From the NCBI GenBank assembly GCA_030430205.1, contig JAUIGE010000013.1:105070-169069 (forward strand): DNA of 64,000 nucleotides, written 5' to 3'. The notes beneath the pieces are model-generated. The model had not been told where the DNA came from, did no database searches, and worked only from the letters and a program-made list of their open reading frames with translations. Source of the stretch: Bacteroidia bacterium. Lineage in GTDB: Bacteria; Bacteroidota; Bacteroidia; J057. Shown piece after piece: positions 27,331 through 38,600 of this stretch. Numbering within the stretch: position 1 is the first letter of the stretch; each line of letters begins with the position of its first letter. Position numbers and translations under genes: made by a program.

Positions 27331-27960
27331 CTAGCCAACCCGGACTGCTTTTATGAAGCGGGTGCTCCAATAGCCCACATCGAGTCTGTCTTCACGCACT
27401 CCCTTGCTGACAGTAGCATGAATGAAGCTGATTTCGCTGCCATCCACCTGGGTGATCAATCCTACATGATTGATGTTGCCATCATTTCGGGAACTGAAAA
27501 AAACCAGGTCGCCTTCCTGAATTTTTTTGGGTTTGATACTTTCGCCGGATTCTGCCAGGTCGCGAGATGTTCTGGGAAGAGTCATTTCTATACTCAGGAA
27601 GGAGGAAAACACAAGGCCTGAGCAGTCTATCCCTTCTTTGCTTGTCCCGCCATATAAATAAGGTGTCCCGATGTAAGAGCGTGCTACTTCAAGGACTGTG
27701 ATGATCGCCTTGTTAGGCAGACTTGTACTTGGGATGGGATCCGGGTCAACTTTGGGCGGCTCGGGGACTTGGGTTTTAACGGTATCTAAAACGGCAATAT
27801 CCACCACATTATAAGGCTCTGGAATACCCTTGGGAATAACTTTTTCCTTGCCCTTGCGCAGGTAGGCATAGCGATCTGAATTGTTACGAAATGACTGACA
27901 GGCAGTATTCAGTAAAAATAAAGGAAGAAGACATGCTATGAAAGTAACTTTTTTGAGCAT
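27331..27960 (-). CDS. NlpC/P60 (C40) cell-wall hydrolase, lipoprotein
   Basis: 209 residues. Lipoprotein signal with lipobox LNTAC (Cys21), so outer- or inner-membrane anchored. The catalytic domain occupies the C-terminal half: [18 protein letters not shown] gives the nucleophile Cys113, NINHVGLIT gives His165, and [10 protein letters not shown] gives His181. These enzymes cleave D-Glu-meso-DAP peptide bonds in peptidoglycan stems. It is in a minus-strand cluster with the YCF48-like lipoprotein upstream (26 bp gap) and GT2 downstream. Complete, and close to usual length. Confidence 0.92.
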   Translation of the reverse strand: MLKKVTFIACLLPLFLLNTACQSFRNNSDRYAYLRKGKEKVIPKGIPEPYNVVDIAVLDTVKTQVPEPPKVDPDPIPSTSLPNKAIITVLEVARSYIGTPYLYGGTSKEGIDCSGLVFSSFLSIEMTLPRTSRDLAESGESIKPKKIQEGDLVFFSSRNDGNINHVGLITQVDGSEISFIHATVSKGVREDRLDVGYWSTRFIKAVRVG

Positions 27961-27986
27961 AAATCAGATAATTGAAAAAAAACGAA

Positions 27987-28937
27987 TTATAACGAAAAAT
28001 GAAGCAGACAGCCATTTTCTCCTACAACCCATCCCTCAGAAGCACCGCTCAGCCGTATGCCGAATAAGTCATCTTTTGAATCATTTTCCAGTTTTTGCCA
28101 GCTGGCACCGCCATCTCCGGTATGCAACACAAGCCCTTTATCTCCCACGATATAGCCTGTCTCTTCATCCCAGAAAACGACCTCATTATAAAATTGCCTG
28201 ACTTTTCCCAGGGCATCGCCCTTGCGAAGCGTCTCCCAGTTACTTCCCCCATCCTTCGTGCGAAGGATGCTGCCGCTCCGTCCCACGGCGAAGCCGGTAG
28301 AGGCAGTCGGAAAAGCCATTGCGGTGAAAAATTCACCTTCAGCAGGCAGTAACTCCCACTGCAGCCCTGCGTCTGTGCTTTTGAGAATGGTCCCAAAACC
28401 GCATGCAAAAACGGTTTGATCATCGACAAACAGGACATCGCGCAATTCTACCTCCAGGCTATCGATAATACGCCAGCTATTGCCCTGGTCTACCGACCGG
28501 GCGATGATGCCTACATCATAGGCGACCCCGCCTACGGCGAGGACGACCCCTTCTTTCGCAGAGATACTCCGCATCGGCAACCATCCATCCAACTGGCGAA
28601 GTTGCCAGCTCTGACCGCCATCCAGGGTGCGGGCACATTTGCCGCTGATGCCACAAAGAAAGCCCGTCCGGCTATCTAAAAAGTGGGCATCAAACCAGCT
28701 TTGGCCAAAAATTTCAGGCTCTATTTGCCAGTGGGAGGCGCCGTCAGCAGATTGCATGAGGCTTTCTTCTCCGTAGCGCAGGCCTCCTGCGATCCAGAGC
28801 AGGCTGTCGCCTGCGGAGGTGATGACCTGGAGCTTGTTGGTAGCAGGATTGGCAATGCGCTCCCATTGAGGAGTGAGTTTTTCCGTACAGGAGCCAAGCG
28901 CAAAGGCAAGGAGTAATATGTAAGGGAAAAATTTCAT
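27987..28937 (-). CDS. YCF48/BNR-type beta-propeller lipoprotein
   Basis: 316 residues. Lipobox LGSC (Cys17). Repeating BNR/YCF48-like blades end in Asp-box-like turns: SADGASHWQIEP, TLDGGQSWQLRQ, SVDQGNSWRIID, STDAGLQWELLP, TKDGGSNWETLR, TGDGGASWQKLE. Each has S/TxDxGxxW, as in the photosystem II assembly factor HCF136 family. In non-photosynthetic bacteria these are extracytoplasmic scaffold propellers of unknown partner. It is close to the ATL gene upstream (12 bp). Confidence 0.88.
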   Translation of the reverse strand: MKFFPYILLLAFALGSCTEKLTPQWERIANPATNKLQVITSAGDSLLWIAGGLRYGEESLMQSADGASHWQIEPEIFGQSWFDAHFLDSRTGFLCGISGKCARTLDGGQSWQLRQLDGWLPMRSISAKEGVVLAVGGVAYDVGIIARSVDQGNSWRIIDSLEVELRDVLFVDDQTVFACGFGTILKSTDAGLQWELLPAEGEFFTAMAFPTASTGFAVGRSGSILRTKDGGSNWETLRKGDALGKVRQFYNEVVFWDEETGYIVGDKGLVLHTGDGGASWQKLENDSKDDLFGIRLSGASEGWVVGENGCLLHFSL

Positions 28938-28949
28938 CGCTCAAATGTA

Positions 28950-29279
28950 TCAAATAGTCAGCTCTTGTGTGGGGTCCCAATAGTATTTCCCCAAATCCTG
29001 GACCTGGTTTTCCCTCACAGGGATGCCTTCTGCCACCAATGCCTGCTCCATGGCATCAGGATGGGAAAAATGATGCCTGCCAGTCAGCAGGCCGTTGCGG
29101 TTGACAACCCGATGGGCGGGCACATCGGGCATGATGCTGGCCTTGTTGAGGGCGTAGCCCACAGCTCTGGCGCTTTTGGCTGCGCCGAGGTAGCGGGCGA
29201 TGGCTCCGTAGGAGCTGACTCTACCCCGGGGGATAAGCTTTACAACCTCATATACATTCTCAAAAAAAGGGTAGTCCAT
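28950..29279 (-). CDS. alkyltransferase-like protein (MGMT fold, Cys replaced)
   Basis: 109 residues. The MGMT DNA-binding domain is present: RGRVSSYGAIARYLG (helix-turn-helix) and VGYALNKAS. The active-site motif, PCHRV in O6-alkylguanine transferases, reads PAHRVV here (Ala55), so the alkyl-accepting Cys is missing. This defines ATL proteins, which bind alkylated bases and hand them to nucleotide excision repair (known for E. coli and yeast ATLs). No catalytic transfer is expected. First gene of the minus-strand run to 21.9 kb. Confidence 0.9.
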   Translation of the reverse strand: MDYPFFENVYEVVKLIPRGRVSSYGAIARYLGAAKSARAVGYALNKASIMPDVPAHRVVNRNGLLTGRHHFSHPDAMEQALVAEGIPVRENQVQDLGKYYWDPTQELTI

Positions 29280-29520
29280 AATTTTTTTGGGGTGAAATTT
29301 GTTTCGGCAAGCTTATTGTAAACGACTGATTGCCAGAATTTTGTCCATATTTTTTTCTTTTTTTTATGGATATTTTTTAAGAAAAATTATTATATCCTTG
29401 AATAAAAAGTGATAGGCACACATTTTTTTGGTATGGTCATTGCCTAAATGAGATATGATTTTCTAAATCAATTAATCAAAACACGAGATTTTTGTCAACC
29501 CCCTATTTTAGTCATTTGCT

Positions 29521-30666
29521 ATGAAAAAAAATGCCTTTTTGTTTTTACTCCTTGCTTTCGCCTATACAGGTGTTCTCTTTGGCCAGCCTAGTGTCATGTT
29601 TGAAATACGAAACGAAAGAACAGTAACACATCCCACCCTGGGCTCTGCCGATGCCTTTGATTTGTACATGTCTGCCAGTTTTAGTGGAACATATCATAGC
29701 AGAGGCCAGATTTATTTTAATTATAATATGAACAGGTTTGGCCGTGCCGTACATGCAGCTGGTCGTGTAGAACTTGAACATGGGGATTTGTTGAGTGGAG
29801 AACTCATTTTTTTGGGAGATACTACGCCTAAGTATAATACCATCAATGTGATTGACAATTCTCAAAGTAAAGTAGTATTTACCTGGCAAAGCAATTTCCT
29901 CAGTTTTTTGCCTAATCCTGCGATTCACAATAGTGTTCCGGATTCGGCTACATTGATCTACACGATTTATTTAAAGATTTTTGACCCTTTGGAGCCTGCC
30001 AATGTGAGCTATGATTTTACCCTGATGGCAGGACAACAGTTTATGTTGACGGATTCGGACAATGATGGAAATCCTGATGAAGTCCCTTATGCGAACGGAT
30101 TTTTGCCTGTTGAACTCCTTAATTTTAAGGCGGAGAGGCTTGGAGACGAAAATGCTCTTCTGAGCTGGGAGACAGTTACAGAAGTAAATAATGACAAATT
30201 TGTCATTGAAAAAAAGAAAAACAATGGGGATTTCGAGGCCATTGGAGAGGTGAAGGGAGCTGGTACTACTGAAGAAATGCAGCACTACAGCTATGTGGAT
30301 AAAAGCGGTCTTGCTGACCAGAATTATTATCGCCTCAAGCAAATAGATATAGATGGTGCAATAACCTACTCTGATGTAGTAGAGATTGGGTTTGATGCCT
30401 ATGCAAATGACAAATTTGTCGTTTATCCTTCGCCTGCAAAGGATCATACTTTCCTGAAGGCCGTCAGTGAGCTTGAGGGGGACTATATGGTTTCTGTGAT
30501 GGACCTGAGCGGTCGGCAGCTAAAAAGCCTGGTGCTTTCTAAAGACGCTCCTACGAGCGGTCTGCGCATTGATTTGTCTGATTTATCAGACGGGATGTAT
30601 TTTGTCCGTACCGTCAGCCCTCTGGGCAGAGCATTTATCAATCGCGTTGTCAAAGTTGAGCAGTAA
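29521..30666 (+). CDS. T9SS-sorted surface protein with cohesin-like N-terminal domain (paralogue 1)
   Basis: 381 residues. Signal peptide 1-21 (ending LFGQ). Residues about 24-190 form a beta-rich domain (MFEIRNERTV, then GTYHSRGQIYFNYN and VVFTWQSNFLSF) resembling cohesin-type folds. A fibronectin-like module follows (PVELLNFKAERLGDENALLS, then YRLKQIDIDGAITYS). The last 80 residues are a type A T9SS sorting domain (VYPSPAKDHTFLKA, VSVMDLSGRQLKSL, LSDGMYFVRT, FINRVVKVEQ), which directs secretion and surface attachment. It shares its layout throughout with the gene at 45254. A strong terminator follows. The cohesin-like assignment is my inference. Confidence 0.87.
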   Translation: MKKNAFLFLLLAFAYTGVLFGQPSVMFEIRNERTVTHPTLGSADAFDLYMSASFSGTYHSRGQIYFNYNMNRFGRAVHAAGRVELEHGDLLSGELIFLGDTTPKYNTINVIDNSQSKVVFTWQSNFLSFLPNPAIHNSVPDSATLIYTIYLKIFDPLEPANVSYDFTLMAGQQFMLTDSDNDGNPDEVPYANGFLPVELLNFKAERLGDENALLSWETVTEVNNDKFVIEKKKNNGDFEAIGEVKGAGTTEEMQHYSYVDKSGLADQNYYRLKQIDIDGAITYSDVVEIGFDAYANDKFVVYPSPAKDHTFLKAVSELEGDYMVSVMDLSGRQLKSLVLSKDAPTSGLRIDLSDLSDGMYFVRTVSPLGRAFINRVVKVEQ

Positions 30667-30737
30667 CAACCAATACCCTTAAAAATTAACCATGATCGCC
30701 TCTCGAGGCCAGAGCTAGATAATTTAAGGAGTTGATG

Positions 30738-30767
30738 AGGACCTTCCTATACAGGGAGGTCCTTTTT
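30738..30767 (+). terminator. rho-independent terminator after T9SS protein 1
   Basis: Stem AGGACCTTCC / GGGAGGTCCT (one wobble pair) with a 6-nt loop, followed by TTTTTA. It begins about 70 bp after the stop codon. Confidence 0.85.
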
Positions 30768-32002
30768 AGTTGTACGGTCATATAAGCTCCTTTTTCACAA
30801 AATAGGACATTATTCGGAGGGAAGGGGGAATGCATGTATTTTGATAGATACGCCTGAAAAACAGTCAATTGTGAGCACTTAAGGAGGAGTTTTGTGCTGA
30901 TTTTATCCAGCATGTATTGTTTTGTGTACAATATATGATTGTATGCAAAATTGGACAGCGGATTTGTTGCCTGAACACATGAAATGGGAGAGCCTGCTAA
31001 AAAGTCTATAAGGGGGGGAATATTTGGGAAGAGGTATGAATTTTCTTACCTTTATAAAATGGAAAAAATAAAAAGAAATCTCCTGTAGACTTTGGCGTTT
31101 TTTTTGCTTTTTACCTGGATATAAAAGGTAAGGAGGTGAAAATGTGAATGTGGCTTCAATGAGATTATTTGATGTTTTTTTGGAAAAAGCTTTCATTATC
31201 CTCATTAACAAAATGAACACCTTTTTCACGATCTTTGACCACAAATTATCAAAACACGAAAATCAAGAGCGGACAAAATAGGATTTAAGTAGTTGATAAT
31301 TAGCTGTTTAGCCATATGTCTCTTTTGAATATTAGCACGGGAAACAACAGGAAGAATGAAAAGCCAAAGTTTTGATCTTACATTTCTTACCTCTGATGGA
31401 TCAAAAAAATATGAAAATCTTAAGCTTTTTTTTCGCAATTGTTTGTTATTTTTTCCATTCATGCTTAAATAGCATACGATAAAATGTGTCCTATTATAGA
31501 CAATTGAAAAAACACCCAATTTGGTTGTTGTCTAAATAAAAGGACTTGCCATAAAAAGATTACCCCTTTTTGTTGAGAACCTGAGATAGATTAAAGATTT
31601 TTACTAACACACACTTTAACTGATTAACCCATATACTCTCCAATGATGCCACATAGCACCGTTGAAATTACAAGTCAGAATAAGGTAAAAGGAATTTTCC
31701 AGCAGCCACTTGCATGGGTGGCTGCCTGTTTGTGCATGTTGGTTGACTGTGTTGTTAGTGCGATAGATGTATGCTGCTCAGATATGCAGCACTTTTTCAC
31801 CCTGATAGATTCCCTCCTTAAGCCCCATACTTTCTTTCCTACCTATATATATAATAAACCTTCCTTTAGCCTACCCTCTCCTCCCCCTGATCGTAAGGCT
31901 TAATCTTCCTCTCACTATGCCATACATAGGTGAGCGGAACAAGGAATATTTATATTATCCAATAAAGTATCTAAGATTCAATCATTCAATAATTTTTTTA
32001 TC
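30768..32002. other. long AT-rich intergenic region
   Basis: About 1.2 kb with no convincing gene. It contains a hairpin at 31702-31725 (GCAGCCAC / GTGGCTGC) and another at 31772-31791 (TGCTGC / GCAGCA) followed by CTTTTT, which may be a weak terminator. An 86-codon frame at 31643-31903 has a hydrophobic centre and no recognisable motif and is probably chance. The last 100 bp are presumably the leader of the 32003 gene; no canonical Bacteroidota promoter box was clear. Confidence 0.5.
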
Positions 32003-32380
32003 ATGAAGCATTTACCTTCCCAATCGCTATTAAGTAGCAGCTTTTCAAAGCTGAAGCTTGTGGTATTAGCTTGTGGAATGTTCCTATTAATGGGAACTAG
32101 TGCCTATGGTCAGAGAACTGCTACCCCTTGCGCAGTCAACCCTATTGCGGTTGCTAAAGCGTATGTCGGGTACCAGGGGCTGACCAATGAGACGGCTGCA
32201 TTGTACTCATGGTGCCAAAATGAGACCCTGGCTAATATCCAGGCTTATTGCAACACCCTGTCCAATGCTGTTGACGCTGTGGCCAACTACAATGCACTTT
32301 CCGATGAGTGCAAAGCTAAGTACATCAGCCGCAAGCAAGAGCTTGAGGTGATCGCAAAACTCACGAAGTCGCGTCACTAA
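32003..32380 (+). CDS. small secreted protein, unknown
   Basis: 125 residues. A long signal peptide ends near SAYGQ (residue 36). The mature part is about 88 residues, helix-prone, with four Cys (PCAV, WCQN, YCNT, ECKA), consistent with two disulfides. No family recognised. It lies 294 bp upstream of the giant adhesin on the same strand, and its codon choice (T-ending, as in the adhesin) suggests strong expression. It could be an accessory of the adhesin, which is inference from position only. Confidence 0.7.
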   Translation: MKHLPSQSLLSSSFSKLKLVVLACGMFLLMGTSAYGQRTATPCAVNPIAVAKAYVGYQGLTNETAALYSWCQNETLANIQAYCNTLSNAVDAVANYNALSDECKAKYISRKQELEVIAKLTKSRH

Positions 32381-32578
32381 GCTAACCCATTGAAATCTGA
32401 TAAAAATGATGATGCAAAAAGTAGCGCTCCGGAACGATTCAATAACAAATTCGGCAACTCAGTTGTCGAACTTTGCTGCGTTAAGTCCCTTCGCTTCTTG
32501 TATCGTTCTGACCCGGGGGTCCACCGGAAAGCGCATAGCACATCTCCCTCTATCAGATTTCAAACAAACGAACACGAA

Positions 32579-32630
32579 ATCATTTCTCAGAAATGATCAA
32601 GGACCCTCTAAGGCATTTCGCCTTTATTTA
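32579..32630. promoter_or_regulatory. inverted repeat and weak hairpin in adhesin leader
   Basis: 32579-32597 is a 9-bp perfect palindrome (ATCATTTCT C AGAAATGAT). It is followed at 32610-32624 by AAGGC-ATTTC-GCCTT and a short T/A run. Together, 50-95 bp ahead of the adhesin start, they may be an operator plus attenuator; no protein or ligand is implied. Confidence 0.4.
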
Positions 32631-32674
32631 TGTGTAATTTTTTTAACGTCTTATTTCTTTCTAATCACAAATTC

Positions 32675-35600
32675 ATGAAAAGGCTTTTTTACAATTGCTC
32701 TGTTCTCATGCTTTTCCTTCTCGGATGGAGTATGAGCTACGCGCAGCCTGGATGTCCCCCGAATGGCACGGTGCCTACGGTGACGCCTAAAGTCTGTATC
32801 AATTCCATTCCCGGGACATACGATTTGTCCCAGGAAGGTACGGGTGCAGCTGCTGGTGTAGTTGGCTGGAAATTTTTCTCAGCTATCACTACCGGTGGTT
32901 TGCCCATCAACCCGGTGACTACCATTCAGGTAGCACCTGAGACCTATTATGCAGTTTATGTCGATAACAATGGCAATCCTTGTTTGGATGGCATTTTTCC
33001 TCCGACATACTCTGTAGCTACTTTGGAAGTAGTGCTGAAACCTCAGCCTCCTTTCCAAACAATGACTGTATGTGCAGACAATACACCTCCTAGTTTGGGG
33101 CCAGCCCTCCTCGGTGGTGTATATGACCTGACACAGATTCCCGGAATCGATAAGTGGTTTACTGATCCTGCCGGAATCACTCCTGTTGTCATCACCCAGA
33201 GTGTTCCTCCCGGAACATACTACGGTTCTGTAGATGCCAACAACACCTCTAATGGTTGTGAGAGTGAGCTCGCTGTTTTGACAGTCAATCCTGCTCCTTA
33301 TCCTCCGATCATTACTGCTCCTGTAGGTACACTCTGTGTAGATCCTGTTACAGGTACATTTGACCTCAATACTCTTGAAGTAAGGGTTAACTGGCCAGAT
33401 CCTAACTATCCTCCAGGGTTTCCAAATACCATCATCGTTCCTGTAAACCGTCGCGTATTTACTACCGATGCTGCTTTGACAACTGTGACAGGTGGTGTTG
33501 TGCCTGCTGGTACTTACTATGTGTATCATACACTCTTCCAGTGTGCTTCTATGCCACTTGAGTTCACCATCAACCCAAGACCTGCGGCACCTGTATTGAG
33601 TGCTACTTCTGCTTGTGCTGATGATGTGAGTGGAGACTATGACCTGTGTAATGTTACTTCTACTAATCCTGCTGGAGTAACCCTTACCTGGTATGCTTCT
33701 TTGGCTGATGTAAGTGCAGGAAATGACATTGGTTCTTGCCCTCCGGGCTTCGCCAATCAGCTTCCTGGTACATACTATGCTACCTATACAAGTGTAGTAA
33801 CAGGCTGTGAGTCTGCTCCTTCTGCATTTGAAATATATGAGACACCAGCTGCTTTGACAGGATATAACTGTCAGGGTGTTGCCGGCAACAATCCTCCACC
33901 TAATGGTGGCAATTGTGTAGGCGGTGATGGCGAGCAGGTGATCCGTTTGTTCTCTTGTACCGATGACGTATTTACTGTCACAGGTGTTGAGGACAAGATT
34001 AAAATGAACGATGCTTATGGCTTCGGTATCAATGGTCCTGTGATAGCTAATGCTGTTCTGACTTATTATGATACCTATGCTGATGCGGATGCAGGTAACA
34101 GTCCTGTTACTATCGCTAGCATCGTAGCAAGGTTTAATGCCAATGCTGCATCGAATAACAATCAGACAGAATATGTTTATGTAACACAGACAGACCCCAA
34201 CACAGGCTGCGAGAGCGCCCCTGCTGGTCTTCGTCTGCGCATGCGTGTACGTCCTGTTATTGTTGTGACTACTCCTGACCCTATCTGTATTGGTCAGACA
34301 GTTGACCTGTGGACATTGGTAGAAGATACCAAAAACACAGCTGAGTCTTGGAACATTTACGACCTGGATCCAACTGCGGGCCCTGCTGTATTGCTTTCCT
34401 CTTCTCCTGCTGATGCAAATGGTGAGCCTGACGGTTCTATCGTATTCCAGCCTTCTTTCACTACTGCTGGTACCTATACATTCTGGTATGAGGCTGTAAA
34501 CGAAGATGGTCCTTACAATGCTGACTGTAATGCAGTAGCTTCTGTTACCATTACTGTTCTGCCTAAGCCAGTTATCACTGCTCAGGTAGTAAGCTCTCCT
34601 GTATGTTCTGGTGAGCCTTTCTCTATCATCTTCCTGGATGCAAATGGTTTCCCTATTCCTAGCGCAACTGTGAATGATGTTGATGTCTCTGTAAATGTTG
34701 CAGGTGGCTTGAACGTTGTTTCCGGTCCTACTACAGGTCTGGGGCTGACTATCGGTGCCATCTCTGGAGATGTATATGAGAACTTCACTAGCGGTCCTCT
34801 GAATGTAACCTATACAGTTACACCTAATGGTCCACTACCTCAGAACTGTCCTGGTGATCCTATCAATGTAGTTGTTACCATCAATCCAGAGCCTATCATG
34901 ACTGCTGGTTTGACTGACACCATTTGTTCTTACAATACTTCTAATTTAGTGCTTAGCCACACCAACAATTTACTTGGTGGTGGTGTGACTTATAAGTGGG
35001 TGGATAAACCACTTCCTTCTATCTTCCCATTCTCACCAGCTGCTCCCAATCCTGTATTGGATGGACCAGCTTCTGATCACACTAAATACCCAAATCCACT
35101 TGCGAACTACGGTCGTCCTGTAGCCAGCGCTGCGCCTATCACTGATAGCTACAGAAACGTTGCTTTGGGAGACAAAGAGGCTGTATATACAATCATCCCT
35201 GTATCTGCTGCTGGTTGTGAAGGTAATCCTGAGACTGCGAAAGTTGTTACCAATCCTGCTCCTGTTATTACCTTCCCATTAGGTGATACCATTTGTTCTG
35301 GTGGTACAACCAACATCGCTCTTTCTGTTAACCTTCCTGACAACATTGACGCGGTAGCTTATAAGTGGGACGTTCCTGCTGTATATCCTGCTGGTGTTAC
35401 AGGTCCTGCTACAGGTAGCGGTGGTACCAATCCTGGTTCTTACGTCTATGTACCTGTACCTGTTCCTGGTCAGATCTTCATTCAGGAGACATTTACCAAT
35501 ACTTCTGGTTCAGTTCAGTTTGTTACCCTTGACCTAACAGCTTTGGGTGATCCTGTGAATGCTAACCTGAAAAATCCTAATGGCTGTGAGAGTTTAACTT

Positions 35601-38600
35601 TCCCGGTTATCATCCGCATCAATCCTGAGCCTGTGCTTACAAGCAACTGGCCTGCACTGCTTTGTTCTAACAATCCTACAGTTGACCTGAATGTAGTTAC
35701 CCCAACAGAAACTTCTGGTGTGCCTTGTACAGGTGTATGGGAGCGCTGGGTAGCTGGTACCTGGGTAACTGTTACTGGTGTACAGACTGTGAGCAATGGC
35801 GATCAGTTCCGTTATACTTGTACTACTGTATATGGCTGTACTTCTTCTTTGACAGAAACTGTCAACCTGGAAGATGCACCTGTAATGACAGCTGTTCCTA
35901 ATCCTCCATTGTGTGCTGACAATGTGAATCTTGCTGCCAAGATCATTGACATGAACACATACCAGCCTACAGTTACCAACTCTGTTGGTGGTCCTATCGC
36001 TGGTTCTGGTTCATGGACCAAGTACGGTGTACCTGTTCCTAATGGTTTATTAGCAACTCAGACAGTTCGCAATGGCGATACCTACTGCTACACATTCAAT
36101 GCTGCCAATGGTTGTTCTGAGCAGGTATGTTATACCTTCATCATCAATCCATTGCCAAATGCAATCCTGACTGGTGGTGGTACTATCTGTCCTCCAGCAA
36201 CTTCTACCAATGATGTTGTGATTTCTTTCACTACTACAGGTCCTTGGGATATTGCCTATACCATAGATGGTGGAACACCTATCGTTGTAAACAACATTGG
36301 TACTGCTACTTATACCATTGCTGGTAGTGGCTCTACTCCTGGAATGTACCAGGTTACTTCTATCCTTGATGGAAATGGCTGTTCTACTCCTGTAGGATAT
36401 AAGTCAAATTCTGTAAATGTAGCTGCTCCAAATACTATTGCTGCAATCTGTCGCAATATCACTGAGCAACTTGACGGTAACGGCTTTGCTGCTATCACCG
36501 GTGGTGACATCGATGAGAATAGCGGTTATGGCTGTAACTCTGCTATCACTTTGACTCGTCTGGCTTATCCTCCGATCTTCACTTGTGCTGATCTGGGTGT
36601 AAATGACGTAACCCTCAAAGTATTTGATGGTAATACTGCTGCTCCTCATGATACCGCTTATTGTGTATCTAAAGTGACGATTGAAGACAACATTAAGCCT
36701 TCTATCGTTTGTGCTACTGTAGCCAATCCTTACAACACGGATCCAGGCGTATGCTACTGGGAAGTTCCTAATGCTCAGCTTGACCCATTGTTCACATCTG
36801 ACAACTGTACAGTTGTTTCTGTAGAGCATAATGGCGCAAGCAAAGGCTTGACCGGTACCTATACCAACGCATCTCTGGCTGGTGCTCAGTTCCCTAAAGG
36901 TAGTACAATCATTACCTGGACAGTAACTGACCAAAGTGGCAACCAGGCTGCTTGTGCTTACCAGATCACTGTTGAAGACGACGAGGCTCCTGTAATTACA
37001 TCTTGTCCTCCTAGCCGTGACATCTACACAAGTGCCAATGCTCTATATGACTGTGCAAGCATTATTCCTGACATGTTGGGAGAGCTCACATGGACAGACA
37101 ACTGCCCACAGTGTGTGACTATTTCTCAGGATCCAGCAGGACCAAGTGCAGTTTCAGGTCAGCACCTTGACCAAACACTTGTTATTTTCCATGTAATGGA
37201 TGACGCACATGATGTGACTTGTACAGCTACTTTGACACTGATCGACGATCAGGATCCTCAGTTCACTTTCTGTCCTCCTGCAGTGACAGTTGAGTGTAGC
37301 GATCCTAACCGTTCAATCGCTGACCTGGGTAATGCAACAGCTACAGACAACTGTGCTGCTACAGTAACCATCACACATAGCGATGTTGTTGACCTGACTC
37401 AGTGCAACAACACAGGTACGATTGTAAGAACTTTCACAGCTGATGACGGACATGGAAATACCATATCTACCTGTTCTCAGGTGATCACTGTTGAAGATGC
37501 TACTAACCCTGTTATCACAGGTTTCAATGATCCTACAGAGTACTGTAGCTTTGTGAATGTACCTCGTTTTGACTACGCTGCCTTCCTCGCTGCAGGTGGT
37601 ACAGCTAGTGACAACTGTGGACTTAACATCGCAAGCTTCACCTTCATTTCTCAGAATATCATTGGCAACTGTAATCCTAATCCATCTATCATAGAGAAGT
37701 ACGCTATCTATGACAACTGTGGAAATGGTGACACTGCTACTGTAACATTCATCATTAATGATTCTCAGGATCCAGTATGGACTAATAATCCAGCTATCGC
37801 TGATGTAACTATCAACTGCGAAGATGATAACACAAGTGTAGGTACAGGTGTTCCTGCCTGGACTGACAACTGTGCTTCCAACATTGCTGAGTCTCAGACA
37901 TCTACAGGTTACAGCGCTAACCCAGCAAACTGTGGTCACTACACCTATACTATCTTCCGTACATTTACTGTAACTGATATCTGTGGAAATACCATTTCAC
38001 ATACTCAGACAATCAATGTTGAAGATGTAACTGATCCGGTTATCTCTTGTACTTCAAACATCCCTGGCAACGCTGTTGACACAGATGTAGACAAGTGTGA
38101 GGCTACTATCGGTTCTGGTCTGTTGACTGCTTCTGCTACTGATAACTGTGCTACTGCTAACTTGTCTTACAGCTATGTTGTTACTGACAACAATAACGGT
38201 GGTCAAGTTGTAGGTGGTGGTTTGGGCTCTGATGCTGCTGGTGTTTACTACAAAGGTTCTTACACCATCACATTCACAGCTACTGATCCTTGTGGAAACA
38301 GCGCAAGCTGTAGCCTGCAATTGGACGTTGAAGACAACCAGGATCCTTATGTTGCTTGCAAAGGCACATTGGATGTGTACCTGGATGATCAGGGGGTAGC
38401 TACGATTGCCAATGGTGATATTGTAACTGCTTCTAGCGACAACTGTCCTGGTGCTACAATCGCACTTGACAAATACAGCTTCGACTGTTCAGAAGTAACT
38501 GCTGTAACAGGTAACACCATCACTGTAACTGCTACCATCACTGATGCAAGCGGCAACACAGAGTCTTGTGCTACTGTTGTGACAGTTATTGACAACCTGC

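Noticed and set aside
27276..27338. Longer start for GT2
   Set aside because: It overlaps the NlpC gene, and the GT-A fold starts at [12 protein letters not shown].
30903..31519. Two minus-strand frames of 113 and 97 codons
   Set aside because: AT-rich, irregular composition, no motif, no sensible start context, and in a long gap downstream of a terminator.
31643..31903. 86-codon plus-strand frame
   Set aside because: Cys- and Pro-rich low-complexity translation, spans two hairpins, no recognisable family.
32879..38320. Long minus-strand frames inside the giant adhesin gene
   Set aside because: They lie opposite a strongly coding plus-strand frame with T- and C-ending codons, which makes few stops on the other strand. 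Their translations have no motifs or signal peptides.
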